This document shows positions 34,949 through 43,593 of a stretch of 51,673 nucleotides of DNA, piece by piece. Positions within the stretch are counted from its first letter, which is position 1, and each line of letters starts with the position of its first letter. This DNA comes from Bradyrhizobium altum. GTDB lineage: Bacteria; Pseudomonadota; Alphaproteobacteria; Rhizobiales; Xanthobacteraceae. The stretch spans positions 1 through 51,673 of the forward strand of contig NZ_JACMYP010000025.1 in NCBI RefSeq assembly GCF_020889705.1. Reading direction: 5' to 3'. Made by a program: the position numbers and the translations under genes. Below the pieces are notes generated by a model, which did no database searches, had not been told where the DNA came from, and saw only the letters and a list, made by a program, of their open reading frames with translations.

Positions 34949-36475
34949 TTACGCAAACACCCGGTGATCGATCGCCCCGTTCGGCACCACATAGCCGTAG
35001 CGCGTATGCGACGGCTCGGGGCCTGCCTTCTCATACTGCGCCTTCATCATCGCGAAGCGGTCGCCCTTGATGTCGAGCATCGCGCGCTTCGGCTGGATGT
35101 TGTAGAGCCGGGCATTGTTGTCGCCGAAGATCGCCGTCTTCACTGGTCCGTCGGCGGGCCCAAGCGGCGCGTAGCCGAACTTCTTCTGCATCACTTCGGG
35201 GATTTCCAGCCGCCGCAGGCCCTCGATCTGCCATTGCGGCGCGCCGGTCCACAGCGCGTCGGTGCCCCAGCAGACGTGGTCGACGCCGAGGCCCTTGATC
35301 AGGGTCCCCATCAGCGCGGCGCAGACATTGGGCTCGGCGACCAGCGTGGTCGCGAACAATTGCCCGACATCGCCGTAGACATTGTTGACGCCGTATTGCG
35401 CCGGGATGTCGGCGAGGTCGGAGGTCCAGGCGATCCGGCCGGTGCGCTCGAACTCGGCCAGCGCGACCTTGGGATCGCCCCCGACATGGCGATAGGCCGA
35501 GTGGTAGATCACGAAGTTGAGCTGCGGCCAGTCCTTGGCCGCCTGGCCGACATCGGCAACGTCAGCGAAGCCGCGCAGGTTCGGATACTGCTTCTCGATC
35601 CCGGGCGGAAACAGTCCCTTGTGCACGCAGACATTCTTGATGCCCGCCTTGACCATCTTCTCATAGCCCTTGTAGGCGACCTTCTCGTCGTCCAGCCGCC
35701 AGGGATAGCGGCTGATCTCCTTGTGGGTGTTGTCGCCGATCGTGTAGCCCTTGCAGGATTCCGGCTTCAAGGCCAGCGCAGCATCGAGCTTGTCGAGCCA
35801 GCCGGGTTGCCCGGGCGTGAAGATCGCGTGACAGAATACGCGGCGCGAGCCGGCCTCGTCGTTCATCTTCTTGCGCGCATCGGCCATCTGCTCGTTGGTC
35901 AGGAACCAGTCCTGCTCGATGTCCGACGGCGCCGAGGAGATCAGCGCGATCTTGGTGTCGGAATCGAGAAACATCTCCTTCTTGTAGTTGTTGAACTTCA
36001 GATCCTCGATGGTCTGCTCGTGACCTTTGAGCTCCTTGTTCCAGCCGGCCTTGCCGACCGCCTTGCGCATTTCCACGAAGCCCATGATGCGGGTGTCGTC
36101 GCGCAGGAAATGCGTGTGCATGTCCATGATGAACTGGTCTTTCAATCCGTTGGCGCGCTCTTGCGCCATCGCAGGCGTTGCGGCCTCGGCCGGCGTCACG
36201 TCGAACAACGGGCCGTAGACCTGGTTCATCGCGACAAAGGAAGCGGCCATGCCGGCCGCGGTCTGGAAGAACCGGCGGCGGTCGAGGCCCTGCTTGCCGC
36301 CGAGATCGTCGGCCATCGCCAGCAGGCGTGCCTCGACCTCGCGCTGCCGTTCGTTCTGCGGGTCGGGATAGAACTCGTCGCTGGAGACGATCTGGGTCGG
36401 AATCGGCGTCTGGTACTGGCACAGTTCGGAGGGCATCAAGGCGGCAAGTTCTTCGTCGGTGAGATTGCTGCTCAT
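34949..36475 (-). CDS. Amidohydrolase family protein with internal twin-arginine motif
   Basis: A 508-residue metal-dependent hydrolase of the ACMSD/TIM-barrel amidohydrolase type. The metal motif MDMHTHF has His120 and His122; further candidate ligands are in FVIYHSAYRH and CWGTDALWTGAP. Unusually, a twin-arginine-like sequence DRRRFFQTAAGMAASF lies at residues 65-80 after a 64-residue hydrophilic leader, so export would need either a long-leader Tat signal or internal initiation. GAGCGAAGA precedes ATG 36475. It is divergent from an alpha/beta hydrolase that also carries a Tat signal, so the two may process the same extracytoplasmic substrate. Confidence 0.8.
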   Translation of the reverse strand: MSSNLTDEELAALMPSELCQYQTPIPTQIVSSDEFYPDPQNERQREVEARLLAMADDLGGKQGLDRRRFFQTAAGMAASFVAMNQVYGPLFDVTPAEAATPAMAQERANGLKDQFIMDMHTHFLRDDTRIMGFVEMRKAVGKAGWNKELKGHEQTIEDLKFNNYKKEMFLDSDTKIALISSAPSDIEQDWFLTNEQMADARKKMNDEAGSRRVFCHAIFTPGQPGWLDKLDAALALKPESCKGYTIGDNTHKEISRYPWRLDDEKVAYKGYEKMVKAGIKNVCVHKGLFPPGIEKQYPNLRGFADVADVGQAAKDWPQLNFVIYHSAYRHVGGDPKVALAEFERTGRIAWTSDLADIPAQYGVNNVYGDVGQLFATTLVAEPNVCAALMGTLIKGLGVDHVCWGTDALWTGAPQWQIEGLRRLEIPEVMQKKFGYAPLGPADGPVKTAIFGDNNARLYNIQPKRAMLDIKGDRFAMMKAQYEKAGPEPSHTRYGYVVPNGAIDHRVFA

Positions 36476-36691
36476 TCTTCGCTCCCGCATCTCGCCGGAT
36501 TTTTCCGGTCGGACCGCGGCGGAGACTAGGACCAAGTCCGTCCGTCGTCCGCGCCGATTGCCGGAAACCGCGTTCACAAAATCGTGCATCGCATCTGCGG
36601 CCGCGAGATGAGTCCGCTGCGCAACCGGTCATGCGCGCTGCTATGCTCGATCACACCGGGTCGGACGAAGAAATCCGGAAGGGAGCGAACC

Positions 36692-37708
36692 ATGACGCCA
36701 GCAGACCATTCGCGGCGCACCATCATCAAGGGCATCGGCGTTGCGACGGCAGCCGGTGTGCTCGGCGCAGCGCCGGCGCAGGCCACGACCGCAGTTCCTG
36801 CTGAGGGAGAAATATGGAGCAACGAATATTGGGCGAAGAAGGGTGACATCCCGCTGTGGATGTTCCGCAAGCGGATCGGCGCGCCCAAACCGGGCGAGCC
36901 GGCGCGGCCTGTGGTGTTCTTCGTCCACGGCTCGTCGGTGACGTCGAGGGTGTTCGACCTCACGGTGCCCGGCAAGGGCGAGTATTCGCTGCTCAATGTC
37001 TTTGCGCGCTACGGCTTCGATTGCTGGACCATGGATCACGAGAACTACGGCAAGTCGGGCCGCACCTCGGGCAATGCGGATATCGCGAGCGGCGTCGAGG
37101 ATCTGAAGGCCGCGGTCGAGGTGATTGCGCGCGAGACCGGCGAGAGGCGATATCACTTCATCGGCGAATCCTCCGGCGCGCTGCGCGCGGGCGCCTTCGC
37201 GATGGCCGCACCCGAGCGCATCGATCGCCTGGTGTTCGCCGCCTTCACCTACAAGGGCGAGGGCTCGCCGACACTGGCAAAGCGCGCCGAGCAGCTTGCC
37301 TATTACCGCAGCCACAACATGCGCAAGCGCGACCGCGACATGATCCGCTCGATCGCGACCCGCGACAGGCCGGGCACCTCGGACCCCGCCGTGATGGAAG
37401 CGTTGGCCGATGTCGAGATGCAGTTCGGCGACCAGATCCCGACCGGCACCTATCTCGACATGACCGCCAATTTGCCGGTGGTGCATCCGGAGAAGGTGCT
37501 GGCGCCGGTGCTGCTGGTTCGCGGCGAGTATGACGGGATCGCGGCGGTCCTTGACCTCGAAGAGTTCTTCAACAAGCTGCCGAATGGCGACCGGCAATTC
37601 ATCATCCTGCCCGGCACTGCCCATTCGGTGGCGCTGGCCACCAATCGTGAGCTGTTCTGGCATGTGACACGGGCATTTCTGACGATGCCGACGCCGATCG
37701 TGACCTGA
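36692..37708 (+). CDS. Tat-exported alpha/beta hydrolase
   Basis: A 338-residue protein with a clear twin-arginine signal (HSRRTIIKGIGVATAAG, residues 6-22; likely cleavage after AQA near 31) followed by an alpha/beta hydrolase fold. The oxyanion region is FFVHGSSVTSR, the nucleophile elbow is G158-E-S160-S-G162, the acid is probably in LLVRGEYDGIAA, and the catalytic His is in PGTAHSVALA. An esterase or lactonase role is likely, substrate unknown. GGAAGGGAG lies upstream of ATG 36692. Divergent from the amidohydrolase gene across about 216 bp. Confidence 0.85.
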   Translation: MTPADHSRRTIIKGIGVATAAGVLGAAPAQATTAVPAEGEIWSNEYWAKKGDIPLWMFRKRIGAPKPGEPARPVVFFVHGSSVTSRVFDLTVPGKGEYSLLNVFARYGFDCWTMDHENYGKSGRTSGNADIASGVEDLKAAVEVIARETGERRYHFIGESSGALRAGAFAMAAPERIDRLVFAAFTYKGEGSPTLAKRAEQLAYYRSHNMRKRDRDMIRSIATRDRPGTSDPAVMEALADVEMQFGDQIPTGTYLDMTANLPVVHPEKVLAPVLLVRGEYDGIAAVLDLEEFFNKLPNGDRQFIILPGTAHSVALATNRELFWHVTRAFLTMPTPIVT

Positions 37709-37811
37709 AGCAGCCTGCGGCAGGACGCCGCAAGAAAATCTGCGCGGCGATGTCGGGATCCGGCTATGCGGTTCGTCCTCGGGGCATAACCCGCAAAAAG
37801 GAGCGCCTTTC

Positions 37812-38246
37812 ATGGCCAAGCCGACAATGATCTTCGTCAACCTGCCGGTCAGCAATCTCGCCCGTGCCACCGCCTTCTACGAGGCGATCGGCGCGACGAA
37901 AAATCCGCAATTCTCCGACGACACCGCCTCTGGCATGGTGATCTCCGAGACCATCCACGTCATGTTGCTGACGCACGACAAGTTCCGGCAGTTCACGCCG
38001 AAGGCAATCGCCGATGCCAGGACCACGAGCGAGGTGCTGATCTGCCTCTCCGCCGAGAGCCGCGAGGCCGTCGACAGCTATGTGACGAGGGCGAAGGGCG
38101 CGGGCGGCACCGCCGATCCGTCGCCGCAGCAGGATTACGGCTTCATGTACGGCCGCAGCTTCGAGGATCCCGATGGACACATCTGGGAAGTGATGTGGAT
38201 GGATGTCGAGGCCGCGATGAAGGCGCAGTCTGCAGCCACCGCGTGA
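37812..38246 (+). CDS. VOC (glyoxalase/bleomycin-resistance) family protein
   Basis: A 144-residue protein with the two beta-alpha-beta units of the vicinal oxygen chelate fold: N-terminal FVNLPVSNLARATAFYEAIG and C-terminal YGRSFEDPDGHIWEVMWMD with a Glu metal-ligand position. This subgroup (extradiol-like 'lactoylglutathione lyase' annotations) is abundant and mostly uncharacterised. AAAGGAG precedes ATG 37812 after a 103-bp gap. No operon partner is apparent. Confidence 0.83.
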   Translation: MAKPTMIFVNLPVSNLARATAFYEAIGATKNPQFSDDTASGMVISETIHVMLLTHDKFRQFTPKAIADARTTSEVLICLSAESREAVDSYVTRAKGAGGTADPSPQQDYGFMYGRSFEDPDGHIWEVMWMDVEAAMKAQSAATA

Positions 38247-38322
38247 GCCGCCGCGCCATGCAGGCGTTCGAAGCCGACAATAAGCGACAGTTGGCAATCC
38301 GCCTGACGGATTGAGACGGCGC

Positions 38323-39770
38323 TCAGGCTGCGGAAATGCCGTCCGGCCGGACTTCGGTCATGGCTTGGGCGGCTTTTCTCCCCTGAGGCAGGTCGGCTTG
38401 CCGGCAGCCTGGGACCGGAAAGTTCAGTTCGACCGTGGTGCCGCCTCCAGGCGTCTCGCAGAGGGAAACGGTGCCGCCGTGGGTGGTCATCACCTGGGAG
38501 ACAATCGAAAGCCCCAGCCCTGTTCCTTCCGTGCGGGTGTTGCCGCGCTTGAAGGGCTCCAGCAGCAGCTCGGGCTGACCGAGTTGGAGTCCCGACCCGT
38601 AGTCAATAACGCGCAACCGCGCTGGTGCTCCGACCTCGATGAGGACGGAGCGCCCGCGCTGCCATGCGTCACGGCGTTTCGGATCAGGTTCGAGAGCGCG
38701 ACGGCGATCGCCGCTTCCGAGCCACGCACCCAGACCGGGTGACGAGGCTCGGTGAACTCGACATCGCTTCCGTTCTTCAACGCCATCGGCACGTGTTCGG
38801 CCGCAACCCTGCGCGCCAGCGCCGCAAGATCCATCTCGATCAGTTCGGCCGGTTCCGCGGAGATACGCGCCAGCTGGAGCAGCATGGTGACGATCGACGA
38901 CAGCTTCTGGTTCTCAGCTATCAGCCTGGCGCGCAACGGGGCATCCTCGACCTGCTCGAGTATGGTGCGCGCATTGGTCAAGGGCGTACGAAGTTCGTGT
39001 GCCGCATTCGACAGGAAATTTCGTTGTGATTTCGACGCGACGTCTATTCGCGATAGCGCGCGATTGAAAGCCGCGACCAGAGGCAAGAGCTCGGCTGGCG
39101 CATCCTGTTCGGGCAATCGCCGGCCATCCGAAACCCCATCGATCATCTCGGCGGCCGCCGCTACGGCCCGGACGGGGCGTGCGATCAGCGTCGGCACGAA
39201 AACCATCGCGGTAAACGCCGTCGCCGCCAGGACCAGGATGATCGGGAGCGCAACGATCGTCGCATCGGTGAGCATTCCGGTCGTCAGTTGCGCCGCCGTA
39301 TAGGCCACGCCACCGGTCTCAATCCACACCTCACCCACAGGCGTATTTCTGACCGCCGACATCTTCTTCAGATTGGTGGTTTCGCCGTCAAACGCGTAGG
39401 CGAGGAAACTCGTCCCGTCGCGCGATGTCTGGGTCTTTTGCGGACGCCACTTCGGGATCGGGCCGTAGCTGACCTCTCCACTCTTGTCGGACACGACATA
39501 CCAGAATGTCGGGAAATTGCGGGTGATCTCGTCCAGCCTTGAGGTCCGTTTGAGAGCCAGCTGCCCGGTCTCGTTGCGGATGACGGCTTCCTTCAATGCA
39601 TCGGCGACGTCGGCGGCGGCCCAGGTGCCGTCATCGTCGCCGCCAAATCGGATCAGCAAGGCTGCTGCGCAGAGCAGCATGATGGTCGTCACGGCGCCGA
39701 TCAGCGTCGCGGACAGCACCGCGATCGAGCGATGGACGCGCTTGAGCCTTTGCCACTTCAAAATCATCAT
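38323..39770 (-). pseudogene. Sensor histidine kinase broken near its ATP-binding domain
   Basis: The frame from ATG 39770 gives two membrane segments (about residues 15-40 and 165-190), a periplasmic sensor loop, HAMP, and the phosphoacceptor His in NAAHELRTPLTNARTIL. It continues to the N-box (ALSNLIRNAVTHGSAGA) and then reads nonsense to a stop at 38490. The missing part continues in another frame: LIEVGAPARLRVIDYGSG, then the G-boxes EGTGLGLSIV, ending at 38323. One base lost near 38648-38655 explains both. It overlaps the response regulator by ATGA, a classic two-component pair. Without repair the kinase would lack ATP binding. Confidence 0.78.
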
Positions 39771-40438
39771 TCGCCACTCAGCAGATATCCGAGGCCACGG
39801 ACCGGTTTGATAACGACCTTGCAATTGGCCGCGCGGAGGCGCCGGCGCAGCCGCGAAACGTGGGCCTCGATCGCGTTTGATTGAATCTCGTCATCAAAGC
39901 TGTAAGCGGCGACTTCAAGGGTCTCGCGCAGCACAACGCGCCCAATGCGCCGGACCATCGCTTCCAGAATCGCCAGTTCACGCCGCGGGACAACGATGGG
40001 CGCGTGATCGACGCAGACCTCGCGATTGAGGACGTCGTAGCTCAGATTGCCGATGCGAACGATCGCCCCTCGATCCAGAAACAGACGGCGCAGCACGGCC
40101 TTGGCTCGCGCAATCAGCTCAATCGGCTCGAATGGCTTCGCTACATAGTCGTCCGCCCCGTCGTCGAGGGCGCGCGCAATATCAAGGGGGTCATCAAGCG
40201 CCGTCAGCACGATCGTCGCGGGGCTGGGCTTCTGCTGCTTCAGGTCGCGCAGCAAGGCCAGACCGTCGCCATCCGGCAGTCCACGGTCGATCACCACGAG
40301 TTCAAAGCTTCGCACGGCGACTGCGGCGCGACCCTCCTCAAGCGTCGTGACCATGTCGGATGCGCCGAAGGCCGTAGCCAAGGTATCCCGCAGCCATGGC
40401 CCAAGCTGAGGGTCATCCTCCACGACCAGAACTCGCAC
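39767..40438 (-). CDS. OmpR/PhoB-family response regulator
   Basis: A 223-residue two-domain regulator. Receiver domain: acidic pocket VVEDD at the N-terminus, phosphoacceptor Asp in VVIDRGLPDGDG, Thr in VLTALDD and Lys in YVAKPFEP. The C-terminal winged helix has VVPRRELAILEAMVRRIGRV and the recognition region EAHVSRLRRRLRA. I choose GTG 40438 because GGGAGA lies just upstream and the protein then starts at the conserved VRVLVVEDD; the ATG at 40474 overlaps the putative binding repeats. It is co-transcribed with the kinase through an ATGA overlap. The style resembles QseB/PmrA regulators. Confidence 0.9.
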   Translation of the reverse strand: MRVLVVEDDPQLGPWLRDTLATAFGASDMVTTLEEGRAAVAVRSFELVVIDRGLPDGDGLALLRDLKQQKPSPATIVLTALDDPLDIARALDDGADDYVAKPFEPIELIARAKAVLRRLFLDRGAIVRIGNLSYDVLNREVCVDHAPIVVPRRELAILEAMVRRIGRVVLRETLEVAAYSFDDEIQSNAIEAHVSRLRRRLRAANCKVVIKPVRGLGYLLSGE

Positions 40439-40472
40439 CGCATTCTCCCAAGCATAAACCACGGCTTCTACC

Positions 40473-40499
40473 ATTACGGACGGATTACAATAAGATTAC
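40473..40499 (-). promoter_or_regulatory. Triple direct repeat upstream of the two-component operon
   Basis: Three copies of ATTAC start at 40473, 40484 and 40495, exactly 11 bp apart (GTAAT on the gene strand, GTAATCTT in one copy). Direct repeats with about one helical turn between them are the usual target of OmpR-family regulators, so this is probably an autoregulatory site. Confidence 0.7.
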
Positions 40500-40908
40500 G
40501 GCCGGCAAGAAAACTGCGGTGTCCACACGGATACATTGACGTAATTGGCCTTTTCCTGGTGGCTCGGTCGGCCATCCGCGAATGGCCGCGATGATCGGAT
40601 CGAGACCTGACGGGGGCTCGTCCGAAAGTCTCAATCAGGGGCGCCGCACCACATCAGCGCTCCAGAGCCGATCAGCGTCATGACAGCGAGCGAGCTTTCG
40701 CATGCGCATCCCCTCTCAGCGATTTCCCCACCAGAGACGTCTATCAACATGACCGGCGACCGACGGCGCCTCGGCGCGCGCAAGAATACGTTGACAGAGG
40801 CATGAACAGGGCCACGTCAGGCTATCGTAATGGTCGCTGTGAAAAGCATGGCGGACAACGCGGCTCGCATCGCGCTTTCCGATCTCCGTCCCCAGGCTTC
40901 CGAACGAT
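40500..40908. other. Intergenic region before the first GT39 gene
   Basis: About 400 bp between the divergent two-component operon and the glycosyltransferase gene. I find no gene with a convincing codon pattern, no strong hairpin and no further GTAAT repeat pair (a single GTAAT occurs near 40828). TTGACA occurs near 40792, but no good -10 partner is evident. Confidence 0.4.
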
Positions 40909-42678
40909 ATGCCGGTCGATTTTGCGTTCTCAGCGATGGCCAAGCGGTCAGATCGCAGCCCGGCGTCATGGCGCCGTCCGTTCAATCGATGGCTGGAGGG
41001 GGTCGAGGCAGGGTGGTCGGTGCCGCTGCTGCTCGCCTGCTTCGTCGGCATCTGGACGGTGTATCTGTCGGTGGCCTATCACGGCGCCGGCCTGCATCCG
41101 GACGTGTTGGAGACCTGGACGTATGGCAGGCATTTCGCATGGGGTTATCCCAAGCATCCGCCGTTGATGGGGTGGACGACCGGTGCGTGGACCTCGGTCT
41201 TTCCGCTGACCGATTGGTCGCTGCAGCTGATGGCGATGACAAATGCGGCGTTGGCCTTGTGGTTCGTTGACCTCATTGCAAGAAGGTTCGTGACCGGGCA
41301 CAAGCGCCTGATCGTGCTGCTCCTGCTGATGCTGACCCCGGCATACCAGTTTCATGCGCAGCGCTTCAACGCCAACGCCGTGTTGCTCGCGGTCTGGCCG
41401 CTTGCAACCTACTGCTTCCTGCGCGCATTTGAAACGAGGGCGCCGCTCTGGGCGATTGCTGCGGGTGTCACGGCGTCGCTAGCAATGCTGGGCAAGTATT
41501 ACTCCATCTTTCTGATCGCCAGCTTCGCGTTGTCGGCAATCATCCATCCCTCGCGGCGAGCCTATTTCACGTCCAGTTCGCCCTGGATATCCACGGCTGT
41601 CGGGCTGATTGCGCTATTTCCACATCTGCACTGGTTGGCTACGACAGGCGCGGAGCCCATCCACTATGCCGCGACGCATGTGGGGGCCGGTTTTCCTGCG
41701 TCGCTGCGGGATGCCGTCAATTTCCTGTTGGGCCTTGCTGCGGCGACGATCGTGTCCGCCGTGACGTGGGCGATGATCGCCGGGTATCGGATCAAGCGCC
41801 TTCCGCGGGATCTCGCTGCGGCGGATCCCAACCTGAGGCTCATCGGCCACGTCGCGATCGGCACGATCGCTCTTCCTTTCATCACGTCCATATTGCTCGG
41901 CACCGACTTGCCGTCGCTATGGGCGCTTCAGGGATTGTTCCTGCTCGCCGTGCCGGTCGTGTGCAGCACGCGTTATCGGATCGAGCGGTTCTATACGGTC
42001 AATGCAGCGCTGCTGGTTGCCGGAATTGCAATCGTCGCCGCCGTGATGGCGGCCCCAGCCCATGCGCTCTACCGCAACAGCTACGGTTATGAGGAAGGGC
42101 GAAACGTCTATCACCAGGCCGCAGACAAACTCACCCGGCTGTGGCGCGAGCAGATGGGCACGCCGCTGTCGATCGTCGGCGGCAACGATAGCCTAGGGGT
42201 TGCGGTGGCCTTTTACAGCTCCGATCACCCGCATTATGGCGATCCATTCGCCTACCAATATTCATTGGCACTACCTCGCGAGGTGACACCGGAGCGCGGC
42301 TGGGCAGCGCTCTGTTTCGATGACCAGGACGATTGCCTTGAATGGACCGGGCGAATGGCGGCTCGCGCCGGAAGCCATGTCAAACGCGAGTTTTCCGTTC
42401 AATCGAGCCTGTTCGGAATTCCAGGCATCAAGCGAAACCTCGTTGCATTCCTGGTGGCACCGCTTGGTGAGCCGGACGATGCACCGTCAAGCCTCGTCAA
42501 TGATGCCGGTCAGGGCGGAGGACCTGTTTCTCCGCAAACAGATCCGCCGCTCCGCGCGGAGCCGGATGTCGCGCTGCCGGAGAATCAGCCGCCCGGAAAT
42601 GCGCCGCAGACGAGCGATCCAGGAGCCAACATGCTGGTGGATCATGGAGCGGCAAGGCTCTTCGTCGTGCTGCGTTGA
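40909..42678 (+). CDS. GT39-type membrane glycosyltransferase (ArnT/PMT-like)
   Basis: A 589-residue polytopic protein with about 11-12 membrane helices. The first periplasmic loop contains HPDVLETWTYGRHFAWGYPK followed by HPPL, the Asp/Glu and HPPL features of GT39 enzymes that use lipid-linked sugars. A soluble C-terminal domain ends in a Pro/Glu/Asp-rich tail. It may transfer a sugar to lipid A or another envelope acceptor. The position beside a PmrAB-style two-component system recalls ArnT-based polymyxin resistance, but this is inference. Start candidates: ATG 40909 (used) and in-frame ATG 40936. Confidence 0.78.
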   Translation: MPVDFAFSAMAKRSDRSPASWRRPFNRWLEGVEAGWSVPLLLACFVGIWTVYLSVAYHGAGLHPDVLETWTYGRHFAWGYPKHPPLMGWTTGAWTSVFPLTDWSLQLMAMTNAALALWFVDLIARRFVTGHKRLIVLLLLMLTPAYQFHAQRFNANAVLLAVWPLATYCFLRAFETRAPLWAIAAGVTASLAMLGKYYSIFLIASFALSAIIHPSRRAYFTSSSPWISTAVGLIALFPHLHWLATTGAEPIHYAATHVGAGFPASLRDAVNFLLGLAAATIVSAVTWAMIAGYRIKRLPRDLAAADPNLRLIGHVAIGTIALPFITSILLGTDLPSLWALQGLFLLAVPVVCSTRYRIERFYTVNAALLVAGIAIVAAVMAAPAHALYRNSYGYEEGRNVYHQAADKLTRLWREQMGTPLSIVGGNDSLGVAVAFYSSDHPHYGDPFAYQYSLALPREVTPERGWAALCFDDQDDCLEWTGRMAARAGSHVKREFSVQSSLFGIPGIKRNLVAFLVAPLGEPDDAPSSLVNDAGQGGGPVSPQTDPPLRAEPDVALPENQPPGNAPQTSDPGANMLVDHGAARLFVVLR

Positions 42679-42718
42679 TCAGGCTTATTCCCGGAATGCC
42701 GCCGTGATGATCGCACCC

Positions 42719-42735
42719 GTAATCTTGCGGTAATC
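42719..42735 (+). promoter_or_regulatory. GTAATC direct repeat matching the two-component box
   Basis: GTAATCTTGCGGTAATC: two GTAATC copies 11 bp apart, with the same GTAATCTT core as the sites upstream of the response regulator. It lies 58 bp before the next gene start, a suitable place for activation, and suggests this gene belongs to the same regulon. Confidence 0.6.
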
Positions 42736-42793
42736 GGCTCCCGCTTTATCGGCGGCGGGGTCAAGGGCGTCGTATCACGAAGGATAACGGTCC

Positions 42794-43117
42794 ATGCTTA
42801 TCAGGTTGGTTTGCATCAGCCTCGGCGTTTGCGGAGTCATCGGTGCCACCGCGGTCGCGCAGACATCTCCATCAATGACCGGTTCAACTCACCCGGCAAC
42901 CGCAGCACGGCCATCGATCAGTCGCGCCGACAAGATCAACCTCAACACCGCTCCTGTCAGCGAGCTGGTGAAGCTTCCGCACCTCAGCGTGCGCGGCGTC
43001 ACTGCGATCACCGAGGCGAGAGCAAAGTCCAAGTTCAAGGACTGGAATGATTTCGTGGCCCGACGGGTTGTGCCGCGATTCGTCAGGAGCGAGCTCAAGG
43101 AGCTTGTCACGTTCTAG
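42794..43117 (+). CDS. Exported helix-hairpin-helix (ComEA-like) protein
   Basis: A 107-residue protein: signal peptide (about 1-22, cleavage near AVAQ), a Ser/Thr/Pro linker, and a helix-hairpin-helix domain beginning DKINLNTAPVSELVKLPHLS and containing the typical I-x-N-x-A and G-I/V-T-A-I pattern. ComEA proteins bind DNA during uptake, but similar single-domain proteins in rhizobia are uncharacterised and competence genes are not nearby. AAGGAT lies upstream of ATG 42794, and the GTAATC repeat pair lies 58 bp upstream, so control by the neighbouring response regulator is likely. Confidence 0.8.
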   Translation: MLIRLVCISLGVCGVIGATAVAQTSPSMTGSTHPATAARPSISRADKINLNTAPVSELVKLPHLSVRGVTAITEARAKSKFKDWNDFVARRVVPRFVRSELKELVTF

Positions 43118-43182
43118 AGGGCCTCTGTCGATCGCTGCCAAAAAGCGATGCGGTTGTTGAACGCGAACAAGGATATGCTTCA

Positions 43183-43593
43183 ATGAAACGAGTAGCTGTT
43201 TTTGCCACCATGGCGGTGATCGCCATGGGATGTCTTGGGTCGACGGAAGCCACGGCAGGTGGCCGGCGCGGAGATGCGGTGGCTGTTGGCATCGTCGGCG
43301 GCTTGGCCGTCGGCGCGCTGTTGGGCTCCACCATGGCTGCCGGTGCGGCCCCGGCCTATGTCTACGAGAGGGACTATTATTCGCCGGCCGCTGTCGTCCA
43401 CTACCATCGTCACGTGTACGAATATGGCGACGAACATCCGGGCGGATATGATTACGGTTATCGATCCGGGTACCGGGAAGGCTACTCGGACGGCTATTGG
43501 GACACGATTGAATGGAGATCAGCGCCGTCGCCGGCGGGCCGTTGTGACACGATTGCCGGACAGTGCGGGTTCGGACGCGAGGTCCCGTCCTAA
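43183..43593 (+). CDS. Small exported Gly/Tyr-rich protein
   Basis: A 136-residue protein with a signal peptide (MKRVAVFATMAVIAMGC; a lipobox-like MGC is possible at Cys17), a Gly/Ala-rich hydrophobic stretch resembling a glycine-zipper (VGIVGGLAVGALLGSTMAAG) and a Tyr/Gly repeat region (GGYDYGYRSGYREGYSDGYW). Glycine-zipper proteins are envelope-associated; the function is unknown. AAGGAT precedes the ATG. Its last codons overlap the stop region of the convergent outer-membrane protein gene by 4 bp. Confidence 0.75.
   Translation: MKRVAVFATMAVIAMGCLGSTEATAGGRRGDAVAVGIVGGLAVGALLGSTMAAGAAPAYVYERDYYSPAAVVHYHRHVYEYGDEHPGGYDYGYRSGYREGYSDGYWDTIEWRSAPSPAGRCDTIAGQCGFGREVPS

Noticed and set aside
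40640..40720. Very short leftward hydrophobic peptide frame
   Set aside because: Only about 16-24 codons, no ribosome site and no conserved feature.
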